Assembly: GCA_950022655.1 (NCBI GenBank)
Contig: OX465584.1
Location: forward strand, 58,934,335 to 58,998,334
Reading direction: 5' to 3'
Source of the DNA: Alentia gelatinosa
Taxonomy: Eukaryota; Annelida; Polychaeta; Phyllodocida; Polynoidae
DNA: 64,000 nt
The notes beneath the pieces were generated by a model. The model ran no database searches, was not told where the DNA came from, and worked only from the letters and a program-made list of their open reading frames with translations. How positions within the stretch are numbered: the stretch's first letter is position 1; each line of letters starts with the position of its first letter. The position numbers were made by a program, and so were the translations under genes. Below, piece after piece: positions 12,093 through 22,522 of the stretch.

Positions 12093-13418
12093 GGGTGGGA
12101 TTTTTAAAACCTGCTAAATTACCGAAAACAGGGTTATTTAAGGCTAATGCTGTATAAACATATCTCATCGATGTGAAAATGGCATTTTTTGGTGCATCTT
12201 TAGATGGTCTTTCATTCCAACATAGGGTTTTGTATAGCTCTGAGGAATTTTTCCTTCCGAAAATAAAAAAAAACTGTGATTTTCTAGTGTTTTCATTTTT
12301 TTCAAAATCTTGGAGGCACAATGTTGAGCCAATTGTTTCTATTAACTTGTTTAAAGCATATGTCATGAGAAGTGTAGACTATATAGTTTTGAAAATTGGT
12401 TATAGTTTGAAAAAATATCATAATGGTCAAAACTATCCAGGACCTTTAAATTTTCCAACTGAGAGCCCCATAGAGCATGTTGTCCGACACCCCAATTTTG
12501 AGAGGATTATACTAATGAGATATACAATGAGAATTTAATTTTTTTTATTGTAAAATGTTGACCAATATCCTGACTGTGAGACCTGAAAGTTTGAATACAA
12601 TCAGATTATCCATTCTGATATTAAAACATTGTGATTCCATGATGATATTTTTTCCAAAAAATGGGGTGTTGGACAACAACCCTGTTAAAAGATGTCTAGA
12701 AGAAATAATAATTATGATAGAATAACAAATACCCCTGTAAATGTTAAGTATTCCTACCACTTTTAAATACCCAGTTTACTTTCTTCCTGGATAAAAAAAT
12801 GTACTTCTTGTGATTAAAAAACTGCAAACGTGTTGTCCGACACCCCGGGGTGTCAGACAACACGCTCTGATATAAATCCTGATTTTGGGGTTGTTTCTTA
12901 TCAGTAATTGAGTGATTTGCTTTGAAAAACATAGCTTTCTATCATTTCATTAAGAATATAAAGGATTATAGTTACTGATATTATTTTATTCATTGTTCTG
13001 AGCAGTTTTAAAAACGTGTTGTCCGACACCCCGCGTGTTGTCCGACACCCCTGCCAGGCCCAAACCCATATATGGCTCAGAGCTTTTGTTTCAAATCTGA
13101 TATATGATAGAGGTGTTTTTGGTCAAATATCACATATGTCACCATATAATATTAGTTTTTCTCAACTTAAAAGCTTTTATAACGTTTCTTGAAATTTCAA
13201 ATATTTTAGGGGGGTAGAAACATGCAGTATTATACACAACTTCAAAAGGCTCTCAAATCTGAACCATTTGTCTGATTTTGTTGGAATAATGTTTTTCTGG
13301 AAGGTATGCTGTAGGAGACTAATATGAAATGTAAAAAGAAGTAGTATTCTCAAATTATTTTTTGAGTGTCTGACCCCAGGAAGAAAGCGTAATTTAGCAG
13401 GTTTCAAAAATCCGACCC
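12093..13418. mobile_element. Non-autonomous DNA element in the LTR
   Basis: The insertion is about 1.33 kb, with terminal inverted repeats GGGTGGGATTTTTAAAACC and (complement of the right end) GGGTCGGATTTTTGAAACC, extending to CTGCTAAATTAC. ATAC flanks both sides, but the exact duplication is ambiguous because the neighbouring bases are also partly symmetric. There is no credible transposase. TGTTGTCCGACACCCC occurs six times on both strands (12476, 12663 reversed with one mismatch, 12829, 12847 reversed, 13015, 13033). The middle pair forms a 36-bp palindrome. Superfamily unknown. Confidence 0.8.
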
Positions 13419-13472
13419 ATACACATAAAAAGCTACTTTGTAATATCAAACGGAACGGAACTCATATCAACA
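13419..13472 (-). repeat. 5' LTR, outer part
   Basis: Matches 7511-7564 (ATACACATAAAAAGCTAC to CATATCAACA). Together with 11943-12088 it rebuilds a full-length LTR. Confidence 0.88.
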
Positions 13473-13479
13473 CATGGAG

Positions 13480-14740
13480 CACCGCTAGGAGTTTGAGCAC
13501 CGACCGTCGGGGGGGGGGGGAATCCGGACTCTAGCTCCACTACAGCTCCATTGCAGCTCCACTGAGTGACTGGGAGCCAATTGGTCAGTGACCAAATCAT
13601 TGTACCGCTTAAGAATGAAATGAACTAAATAATTTGAGACCTATTTCCTCACTCCCCATCCCCGGAAAATGTTTAGAAAAACACAAAAATGTCATTAAGT
13701 TCTTAGAACAAAACACTGTAATAACAGATGCTTAATTTGACTTCCGGAAAGGTTGTTTAACAATAGACACAATAGCAACATTATCAGAAAAACATTTTAA
13801 CTGCATTGATATGATGTTACTATCTGCACATACGTCAATTTTTTAAAAGCTTTTGATACTATATACCGAAAAATCTTAATTAAAAAACTTGAACTTCTTG
13901 AAATCTCTTCCGCTGTCAATTAAAGGTACTCAGACTATTTTTAGGTATATCGGACAATTTGGCATGAAAATTAAAACCCTTGTCATTTTTCTGAAAGTTG
14001 AATACAATGATCTCTATGTATTGTAGAGCACATATCTGACTTAAAAATCAGAGGTCACCGTGCTAGATTTTGATTTAGAGATCAATATTAAGATAATTTT
14101 ATATAAGAATATATAGGGATTCTAAACACTTGTTTTTCACATAGTAAAACCCATGTCATTTTCCTCAGACTTTCACAGAATATAGTACAGATATAGTTCT
14201 GCCTATTTAGGTTTTAAAAACCAAAGGTCACCGCTCATGTTTTTGAATGAATCGAAGAAAACCATATTTTTCACTACATTTCCTATTTAATTCAAGCAAA
14301 TAGAAAGGACCTATTTTACCTATTGGGTTAGGTCAAACTAGACGAAACTGAGTTTCGAATATGCCACAAATTACCAATTTCAATGTATGAATGGAAATAT
14401 TTGAAAATCACCAGGTGGCCCCACCGTGAATTGTAGGATATGCCTTTAACTATAAGATATCAACAGAATGTGGTGAATGGTATTATGTCAGGCCCACCAA
14501 TGAATCACCAGTGGATGATCTTGGGACCACTTCTCTTTATATTTTATATAAAAGTCTTGGGAACTTGTTACCTACTACATATAAAAAAGACAAGAATTCT
14601 GATGGATCCGCTTGCTGTTTGTCCCCCATGGAGACACTCTCCAGGCAGATATCCTGCGCTCTACTTCCTCTGGCTGCTTGTATATATCTGAACCTACCTG
14701 CCTGTTTGGGACAGAATCTGTCCCATCTGCCAGTCTTTCA
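13480..14740. other. Unassigned AT-rich sequence
   Basis: Contains a G12 run near 13508-13519. A short stretch near 14446-14560 vaguely recalls an RT tail but is too weak to call. No gene was recognised. Confidence 0.4.
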
Positions 14741-14742
14741 AG

Positions 14743-15205
14743 TACAGTAGAACCCCGCCTAACGGACACCCCGCGTAAGCGGTCACCCCGTGTTAACGGA
14801 CACTTTCGCTCGGAACGGAAATTTGTCCCTCTATTAGATGTTTAATTCAACCTCGCGTAAGCGGACACCCCGCGTAAGGAAGCACCCCCGTGTAAGCGGA
14901 CAGTTATTTCGGTACGAAAAGGCCTAAAACCCCGTGTAAGCGGACATATCTGACGGAAACCCTAGCAAAAATAGATTAATTTTAGGGGGTTTTTTTATGA
15001 ATATGCGTTAGTATATTCATAGAAAATAGATTTTGTAATTCAAAGTTTAATAACTTCGGACCCAATTAAGAGATTCAAAAAGTGATTTCAAATCTATCAT
15101 CGACTTTGTCTCCCCGACATATCGATATATATATATATATAACACTTGCATATTGGACAGGCGGAAATTTGAAAACCCTGCGTAAGCGGCCACCCCACGT
15201 AATTA
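14743..15205 (+). repeat. pogo/Tigger-like terminal sequence with internal repeats
   Basis: It begins ACAGTAGAACCCCGCCTAAC and repeats CCCCGYGTAAGCGGACA several times to about 15205. Related ends occur at 31678-31718, 38801-38913 and 42397-42590. CAGTA-GAACCCC-GGACAC termini are typical of pogo/Tigger mariner relatives. No transposase is present, and a matching right end was not found. Confidence 0.55.
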
Positions 15206-15536
15206 TTACTTATGTGTTCTAATTGTAAATAGTGGTGCACATATTTGTATGGCGAATAATATACACTCATTGCTGTTGTTTGTTATTTCAAACCAGACAC
15301 AGTCTCTGGGATTACTTTCTTCAGTGAAAAGCACTTCATGTGTTATTGGGTTTTGTTTTGTCAACATGACACATGTGCTCACTTGAAGGGACAGTCTAAT
15401 CAACTGTGGATTCGCATAATAAAGAGCTGCAGAGCTTTAAAAAAACAGCTAGATTGTCTATGAAGCTTATTTAACAATTCCCATATTTTAAAACTCATAA
15501 TCTATGAGTTATTTGAGTTTCATAACTTTTGACGAT
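15206..15536. other. Unassigned sequence
   Basis: No gene or repeat recognised. Confidence 0.4.
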
Positions 15537-15600
15537 TGGGATAGGGTTAGGGTTAAGGTTTGGGATAGGGTTAGGGCTGGGTTAGGGATAAGGTTAGGGG
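15537..15600 (+). repeat. Degenerate TTAGGG-like interstitial telomeric tract
   Basis: GGGATAGGGTTAGGGTTAAGG and further AGGGTTAGGG-type units occupy about 60 bp. This matches the TTAGGG telomere type of most animals outside arthropods and nematodes. The tract is imperfect and internal. Confidence 0.7.
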
Positions 15601-15607
15601 AATGTTT

Positions 15608-15817
15608 TTTTCTGTTTGTTTTCTTCTAAGTAATCACATTGGAAGACATTTGCTTTTTCGCGCGTGAAAGCTGTGAAAGCGGGGGGCCGATGTACTTCAG
15701 GAGTTCCAGGGGAAAGTAGAGTGCAGGATTTCTGTTTGCTTTCTTCTTAGTAATCACATTAGAAGACATTATCCGTTTTCGCGCATGACGGCGTGAAAGC
15801 TGTGAAAGCGGGGGGCG
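15608..15817 (+). repeat. Tandem duplication, about 120-bp unit x2
   Basis: Both units carry TTTCTGTTTGYTTTCTTCT, AGTAATCACATTRGAAGACA, a CGCGC block and GCTGTGAAAGCGGGGGG. The first ends about 15690, the second spans about 15728-15817. It lies immediately after the telomere-like tract. Confidence 0.7.
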
Positions 15818-16804
15818 ATGGGGCTGAGGTGCAGTAGGGGGGCGGGCTGACACCGGGTGGACATCGGGAGGGGTAAACTTTATTAACAGGTATGGCCTGA
15901 CACCTAGTGTTGATCGCAGGAAGCAAGGTTAGCCTTGAGTTTGGCAACCAACCCCTTCTACGATATAGGGGTTGGTTAATCGCACACGGGATCATTTGGG
16001 GTGCGCCTCGGTCCAGGTAGTTTTGTTCTATTTAAGCTATAAAGGCAAAAATACTTGGTGAGAATATTCATTGCTAAACAAATTGATAATAAAATATAGC
16101 AATATGTTCATTGTATTAAGAAATATACACAAAATGAAATAAGAAAATTGAAAACTGGCTTCGAGATTATCACATAAGACACTCTCCAAGCAGTATGAAA
16201 AATCTGGTAGGAGAATAACAAACAGGTCCCGCTACTGGGTCTAGGTGGCCGCTTATTTAACCCGACAAGAGGTAACCTTGTGTAACTCTGCTTGCCAGTA
16301 TAAGGACTGTACTGTACCTTTTAATAGAAAAAAAACAATGAAAAGGAACTCCTAAAGTTATTGTCGATTGACCATTTCATGACAGTGACAAGATGAGTAT
16401 TGTCTCTTCATTCTTTTAAATGTATTCTTTCTTATCGGTTCAGACTCAGACTTGTGACATCCCTACATTCATAAGACAACATCCCCTGTTCTGTCAATCA
16501 GTCTGCGTAGTCTAGTGGTAGAATATCTGCTTTTGAGATCCTAGAAGCAAAAGATTTGTTGTCCATTGTTTCTTTCTTCTTCTTTGATGAGCCATTTGAA
16601 AAAAAATGGAGAAATTATGTCAAGTTAATGCACACAGCTAAATACCATGTGTGAAAGGCAAGAATAACACACACTTCGTGGAGATGAGTGTCCAGTAGGG
16701 GATACTTTATCTGCTATGAAACTGGTCAAGCGCCACAGCAAAGACCAGTGTCACTTTAGGTCGGAATGCCCGTGGGCCAGGTAAGCCAAACGAAAACAGT
16801 TCGG
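15818..16804. other. Mostly unassigned; possible tRNA-like fragment
   Basis: GCGTAGTCTAGTGGTAGAAT (about 16507-16526) resembles a tRNA A-box region, but no B box or full cloverleaf follows. It may be a SINE head or chance. No gene was recognised. Confidence 0.3.
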
Positions 16805-17055
16805 AAGATAAGCCTTGACTTACCAGGGCAGAAAAATATCAAATTCTGACCTTTTAGCTTGCAAGAGTGGCAAATCCTGGAACTTTTTGGCGTTAAAAAA
16901 TGTCTGATTCTGACTTTTAAGCATGCAATAATAGCTAAGACTTGATATTTTAGCACAGAGAAATGTCAAAGTCTGAAATTTGTATGTGTATTAATTGCTA
17001 AGCCTGGACTTTTCCAGCAGAACAGGTCGAAGTTAAAGTCTTACTTTTATCTATG
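16805..17055 (+). repeat. Degenerate tandem repeat, 4 units of about 63 bp
   Basis: Units start near 16807, 16868, 16932 and 16995. Each has (AA)TAAGCCTTGACTT-like, ...AAAAATGTC... and TCTGACTTTTA-like blocks in the same order. Old and diverged. Confidence 0.55.
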
Positions 17056-17640
17056 TCAGAAAAAGGTCAGCAATTTTCAGGTCCTCCCCCCCCCCCCCCC
17101 CCCCACACACACACACTTTCAAAACTTTCTGACCCCTTTGCAGTTCCACAGAACTAGACCATTTCCACCATATTTGTATGTATGGTCGGTGTAGGCTACA
17201 TCAATTCTGCCCGGTTTGTGGAATATAGCCTACCCTCTATTAGGCCACGGATACATTTTTATCAAAATTTTATTCTATATTCTTTAATATTGAACACATC
17301 TTCACGAATACAATATTGTGCGATAGATTCCAGGCTACCATGTTATAAAGTAACAAATTATCAATTGAATTTTACTGGCTAACTGCTAGCTCCAGAGGAT
17401 TAGCTAAAAATGAATGATACCGGGTATCACTAATTTACTATATTTTTAGGACAATTTTAAGAAAATGACATGGGTTTTGACCATATAATATCCCAGTTTT
17501 TAAATTGTCTTTATTGTATCATTATAATATCGAGCTCTAGATTTATTAGTTGTTGTTGGGTTTTTTTGGGTTTTTTTTTTGGGGGGGGGGGGGGTCAAAA
17601 ATAAACTAGCATAATATGTCTATATATATTATATATGCCA
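17056..17640. other. Unassigned sequence with C and G homopolymer runs
   Basis: Contains a C-run ending near 17104 followed by CA repeats, and a T/G run near 17571-17595. No gene was recognised. Confidence 0.4.
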
Positions 17641-17800
17641 CTGGTGACATATGAAGTTAAAAACATGTGACAGGGTAGGATCAAATCTAAACGTCACTCA
17701 ATTTCATATAATTGTTATATATATATGCCATTCATTGTCTTCCGCTAGAGATATCACCCATCTTTGCTTCGTGATATCATGCCGCGAAGAAAACCCAAGC
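17641..17800. repeat. TACCCC foldback family, partial copy
   Basis: GGGTAGGATCAAATCTAAACG is followed by a hairpin with GATATCACCC...TCGTGATATC and apex ATCTTTGCTTCG. This is the same order of parts as in the copies at 4117 and 32332, with a different stem sequence. Confidence 0.5.
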
Positions 17801-18465
17801 CATATTCATGAACAATCATGGACTTTCTCATGATGTTTCATGATATTATTTGATTTTGAGTCATACATGCCTTCCGAAATTTGTACGATAAAGTATGATA
17901 CGCCTGTAAACCCCACCACTCCCCAGCACACCCACACACAAACAAACAAATAAAAAAGCAACAACAGACAAGTGCTACTTTGAATACTCTGAAAGATCAA
18001 TTGCAAAAAGACTGTCTTCGTCCAAAATCAGCCAGTTTATCGCAAGATGCTTGGCGCTAAATCTAGTTAGACTGCTCTGCCATCTTGTGGTAAAAATGAT
18101 AACGAAGTTCTTGTTTAATTCCATTCCGCTAGGATAATCTGTATTTTGCCAATAACTTATCTATTGCGAAATCTGAATAAATAAGAGTATGTCATCAAAT
18201 AATACAATATATACGTTTGCAGTGTTCTGTGTTATATTAAGATGAATCGTTATTCCACTGTAATGGAATCATATATATTGATATTGACCTAGGAATAGAT
18301 TCGCATCTTTTGGGTTTCCCTTTCTGTCGTATTAAAATCTGTATTTTCTACTTCATGCAGTATTAGTCAATCTTCAAGCCGATCTTTTAGTCCCCGTGTA
18401 ATGTCTCCATGTATACTGTCCTTCACTAGACATGTGGGTGAAGAGCGCAACGTACTCTCGCACTT

Positions 18466-18475
18466 TCTCGCGAGA
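18466..18475. promoter_or_regulatory. TCTCGCGAGA core promoter palindrome
   Basis: A perfect TCTCGCGAGA lies just upstream of the eIF4G2 non-coding first exon, in locally CpG-containing DNA without a TATA box. In vertebrates this palindrome is the BANP-bound element of TATA-less housekeeping promoters. Its use here is inferred from position. Confidence 0.65.
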
Positions 18476-18499
18476 CTTTCAGTGACCTAATTAATATCC

Positions 18500-18725
18500 A
18501 ATTTTCTTCACAAAGAGTAGACGGCTGTGTGGTGCTACAGCTTTATTTTCACTATATATCAGCAGTATTAGTATTGTATTTCATTTGTTGGTCTCAGTAA
18601 GGGCATATCACTGCTCTTCTGAGTGGAGCAATTCGTAGAATCGCTCCAAACTTTATCTACAGCGATTTTCAAGATTTTCTTCTCGTGTGGAATCGGCCAT
18701 ATTTGTATGTAGCAGCCAAGCTAAG
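18500..18725 (+). other. EIF4G2: eIF4G2 exon 1 (5' UTR), start approximate
   Basis: It ends at a strong donor AAG|GTAAGC (18725/18726), follows the TCTCGCGAGA motif, and precedes an acceptor at 20181 that opens the coding exon 2. The transcription start is not determined; the left edge is an estimate. No AUG here is needed for the main reading frame. Confidence 0.5.
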
Positions 18726-20181
18726 GTAAGCCCAATACTCATGATTTCGTTACGAATTTTCTAAGAGCTGTGACCGTTTACCGTGGTTTTATTCGACATA
18801 GTATGACATATCCATTATTTTCTACTAGACTAAGTGTAGAAATAGGCCAGGCGGGCTAGGAAATTGTAGTTAACAAATGGTTTTACTTTTGGAGTTGAGC
18901 TCCGATGCGGATCTCTCGAGAAGACACTTCTTCGCAGGCATGTCGGTTCTCGGAAGTTTGGCCGACGTCAAACGCGAACAATGAAATGACGGAAAAACCG
19001 GAATTAGTAACCTTCCTCCCCCGCTCTCGTGGGCGGTAGATGATCTAGTGCTATGATACGAAGCCTTAGTCTGCAGACGAAACAATTTGTGTGGTCGTTT
19101 GAATCACTTGTGGCGTGAGATTTGGAAGTGACGCTACGAGTGAAAACTACGTAGGTTTCATTCATTCCGTCGTCGGGTCACATTTGGAGCCGAGACCGTG
19201 GATGGACACGCACTAGCCTTACCCAGAAGATAAACCACGGCATATTTACCCCATTTTTCTACAGTAGATTCCACGAAATCCACATGAGATAAACAGGCAC
19301 CACAGGTTTGTAAATGGATTCGGAATTTTAGCGGGGTTTCTCATGGACAGTGGCTTCTCCAGTCAGGAACTAGACCACCGGTCAATTTGATTTGTCTTCC
19401 TTCCCCATTAGGTCTACCTCTGAATTTGAGGTGATGTTACAGAGTTTTAGTCAACCTTTAGGCATATTTTTGTTCCTTAGCTCCAAATTGGTTAGCTTCG
19501 AACAAAGGATTTTCCTGGTACCGAGGCCAAACTGCTGAATAGATAGATATTCCCCAAAACAGGATTCTACCGGGTAATGGCTGCTTCAGCCTCAGCCTAT
19601 ATTACATTTACGAGGTCCATTGTGGACTATTCTCAGCGAATTCATTTTATCATTTTGAATGTGTTTATAATAGGAGCATTTATATAAAATATCGATATGC
19701 AAATTATATTTCCCGCTCTTTACTTTAAGATTTGACAGCTCTTTATTCAACTACCCTCCCATTGATATTTCACAATGATTTTGTTCTGCTTTTGCAAAGA
19801 AATTGAGAACTATATCTTTCAAGACATCTTAATAATATGTAATTCTGAGTTTTCTTTCTAGACCAATGTATCTCAAGTTTTACCGTTGTTTCAGATAAGA
19901 GGATTTCAATTGCATTCAAGATTTTTCAGACATAGTATATTATCCTGTAATACCGTAAATATCGTATTTCTCACTGTGGAAGACTGGAAACTTAAGTATA
20001 TATTCTTTGTTAATAGATTCCAGTTCTTGGTTTCAATATAGTTGATAAATTCCAGTTCTTTGTTCATCGTTCAAGTACACATTGATCTGGTGTCCTTAAA
20101 TTTGTATATGATTAATATACTGATGCACTGTTGACTCTTTAGCATTACTGACGTTGCCTGTTTTTCTTCCTCTCGTTGCAG
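18726..20181 (+). other. EIF4G2: eIF4G2 intron 1 (within 5' UTR)
   Basis: About 1.46 kb between GTAAGC and a strong pyrimidine tract TTTTTCTTCCTCTCGTTGCAG. The first 500 bp are relatively CpG-rich. No repeat copy was recognised. Confidence 0.5.
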
Positions 20182-20299
20182 ACCCTTCTTTTAGTTCATT
20201 TATTCCTAAACTCCTTTGTGGTCGGGTTCGATAAAAAGTCATCATAATACTGGACGCGCAGAGAGAGCAGGGTGGTGCTTCTCGACGTGCGGGAGGAAG
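20182..20299 (+). CDS. EIF4G2: eIF4G2 exon 2: 5' UTR and CUG start
   Basis: Acceptor CAG at 20179-20181, donor AAG|GTATGT. Translation from CUG 20250 gives (M)DAQREQGGASRRAGG, aligning with the vertebrate N-terminus around EGGASR, where human DAP5 starts at GUG. The in-frame TAA at 20232-20234 excludes an upstream AUG in this exon. Ends in phase 2. Confidence 0.8.
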
Positions 20300-22491
20300 G
20301 TATGTACTCAACTCTACATTTATTTTCAATCATATTTATTATTTATTAATCCTCTAACTAGCAGATATGCCCATTTTCAGGTCCTTTTTTAAGAGTACTG
20401 CTAAATTTCTATCATATCAGACATAGTGGAGATGCACAGGATGCAGAAAGTGTCTTTTTTTCCCCCCTAGAGAGTGCTGGCATTTATTAACTAGGAGTAA
20501 CTAACACAGTTCAGGGTTGACTGTGCTCCACTTTCACATGGAAATCTTTGTTGTCTTTTCCACAGTTAATATATCTTGTTCTTGTATAAAATAAAAATGG
20601 CATAAATTGAGTCTCATTCACGCCAATAAAACTGATTTGATCATCCCCACAGACCCTTAGTCCCAACGCTGATATGTTTTCTAGGTATTCTTAACCTCGT
20701 TAAGGCAGTATATTCCACATAAATAGTATTCCCACTTTTTCCCCTGACCCAACTGATGTCACTGTAGCCCTGAAGCTAGCTGAGATTCCAACTTTCCGAA
20801 TTTTGTTTAGGTCGTGCTAGATTTCTACAATTTCAGACAGAGTAGAGATAAATGGGATTCTAGTTTTTTTCCTATACCTTGCTGGTATCCCATTAGTTTA
20901 GTATATTATACTAAACGAAACATAGAATGAGGCCATATACATGGACTTGTTATGTGGTAAAAATAAGGAATTTAAAATGACTGACATCGTGCTCTTCGTG
21001 GGACAATCTAAATAATAATATCCATCATTTCACTGGCAGAAATAGCTATGCAAATATATCATTTAAGTCTTGTATAAATTTCATTGGCTTCTAGGGGAAA
21101 GTTAATCTATGTTCTAAATTAACGAAATATTATATCACTGAGTCCGCCAATTATAGGTTTATTTTCAAGTTTTGATACATTTTGAAATATAAACTTTCGT
21201 TGTCGATTTAGCACTCGTCTCCGTTATTTATATAGGACTAGGTTGTATTCAATAGATAGCTCTACATCATTGAGGTGTAATGTAATCATTCTAAATCTTC
21301 ATAACTTGTCTCAGATGTATAGATATTACAGTAAGTCCAAGGTGTTTGACGTTAAACTATCCAAAGGAAGTAGGACTAGTTTGCATTTATCCAATAGGAA
21401 TATTAGGTCCATTATCGAAGATACAATGATATTTTTAAACCTTAGTAATGAGAACAAGTATGGTGAGAACGAGTATTCTAGGCAAATCTACCGTAGCACA
21501 TGCCGCCGCACGTGTGACTAGTTTCTCCGCTTAATTGTGTCATGAGAAGTCCGCTGATAAAATAAGCTACTCTTGTCAAGTGGCGAGTCCCACGGGTCTC
21601 AGTAATCGTGTTAATTATGCATAATTAGTGTCCGGCCATCTGTCGCCTCGCCTCATCGGAGTGACCGCTCTGAATACCAAGTCGAGCGAGATGGTTAGAA
21701 ATTCAGGGATGTTAGTTTTCCATTTTACCGTTGAACGATAGTTTTTCATAGCCACTTTTGTCCTTCACCCACAACAGTGGTAGATTTACTGCTATATCAA
21801 AGGACAATCCTTCTCATACCATGTCTATGTGGTGTGGGAACTATAAGAACTCTCACCACGGTAAATGTGTAGGGGTGACATTTCTATCTTAATTCATTAC
21901 ATAGATTTGATCACCACCCTTTTGGCGTAGAAGAACTTTGAGAGAGTATAGTAAAGACCTGTAATGGTTAACTGGACGTTAAATCCAACAAGCCATATTT
22001 TCTCTGCATTATCGAGGCAGTAAATTCCACGTGAAAATATATATCCTCTTTTTTGTGGGAATCCCAACTGACATCCCAGTATAATTTTCACGGTGAAACT
22101 TTCTAACCCAATATAAAAAGATTGAAAAGCTGTAATCTTGTATGATCCCTATAATACCTCAGAGTTCCTTGGGACGTTAAACAACAAACCTTATGTCACT
22201 ATATTCTGTACTTTCTGTGTGCTATAGTGTCACTCAATTCCTAAATACAACAGAACTGGATGTAGCTACACACCACACTTCATATGATTTACAATGTGTA
22301 TTACTGGGAACAAAGGCTGAGCTATGCCTTGGTAGGTAGGTATGCGGGTTGGCACCCGGCATGCAGTACACTGGCCCCTGTGCCAGGGTGCTATGTAAAA
22401 AAGAAAACAAGGAAGCTTAGACGGTTTAGCCCTCCCCTCCCCCTGCACATGTCCTGTGTTTTAGGCCCGTGTGATTGGCAGTGGGATGTGT

Positions 22492-22522
<31 letters not shown>

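Larger units (their letters stand above)
7369..13472 (-). mobile_element. Ty3/Gypsy LTR retrotransposon, degenerate
   Basis: A minus-strand element of about 4.77 kb plus a 1.33-kb insertion in its 5' LTR. Order on the minus strand: 5' LTR, primer-binding site, gag with zinc knuckles, protease, reverse transcriptase, RNase H, integrase, polypurine tract, 3' LTR. The LTRs (about 196 bp) differ at only about four positions apart from the insertion, so integration was relatively recent. Yet the coding region has several stops and frame changes. ATGGAG occurs at 7363-7368 and 13474-13479, a likely target duplication one base off the right edge. Gene order RT-RNaseH-IN and the motifs place it in Ty3/Gypsy; K02A2.6/Mag-like affinity is an inference. 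Confidence 0.93.

Noticed and set aside
14440..14750. LINE/RT-like or Penelope-like fragment
   Set aside because: Only a few suggestive residues (GPLLFIFYI) and no second motif; insufficient.
15537..15600. True chromosome end
   Set aside because: Only about 60 bp, degenerate, with ordinary sequence continuing on both sides.
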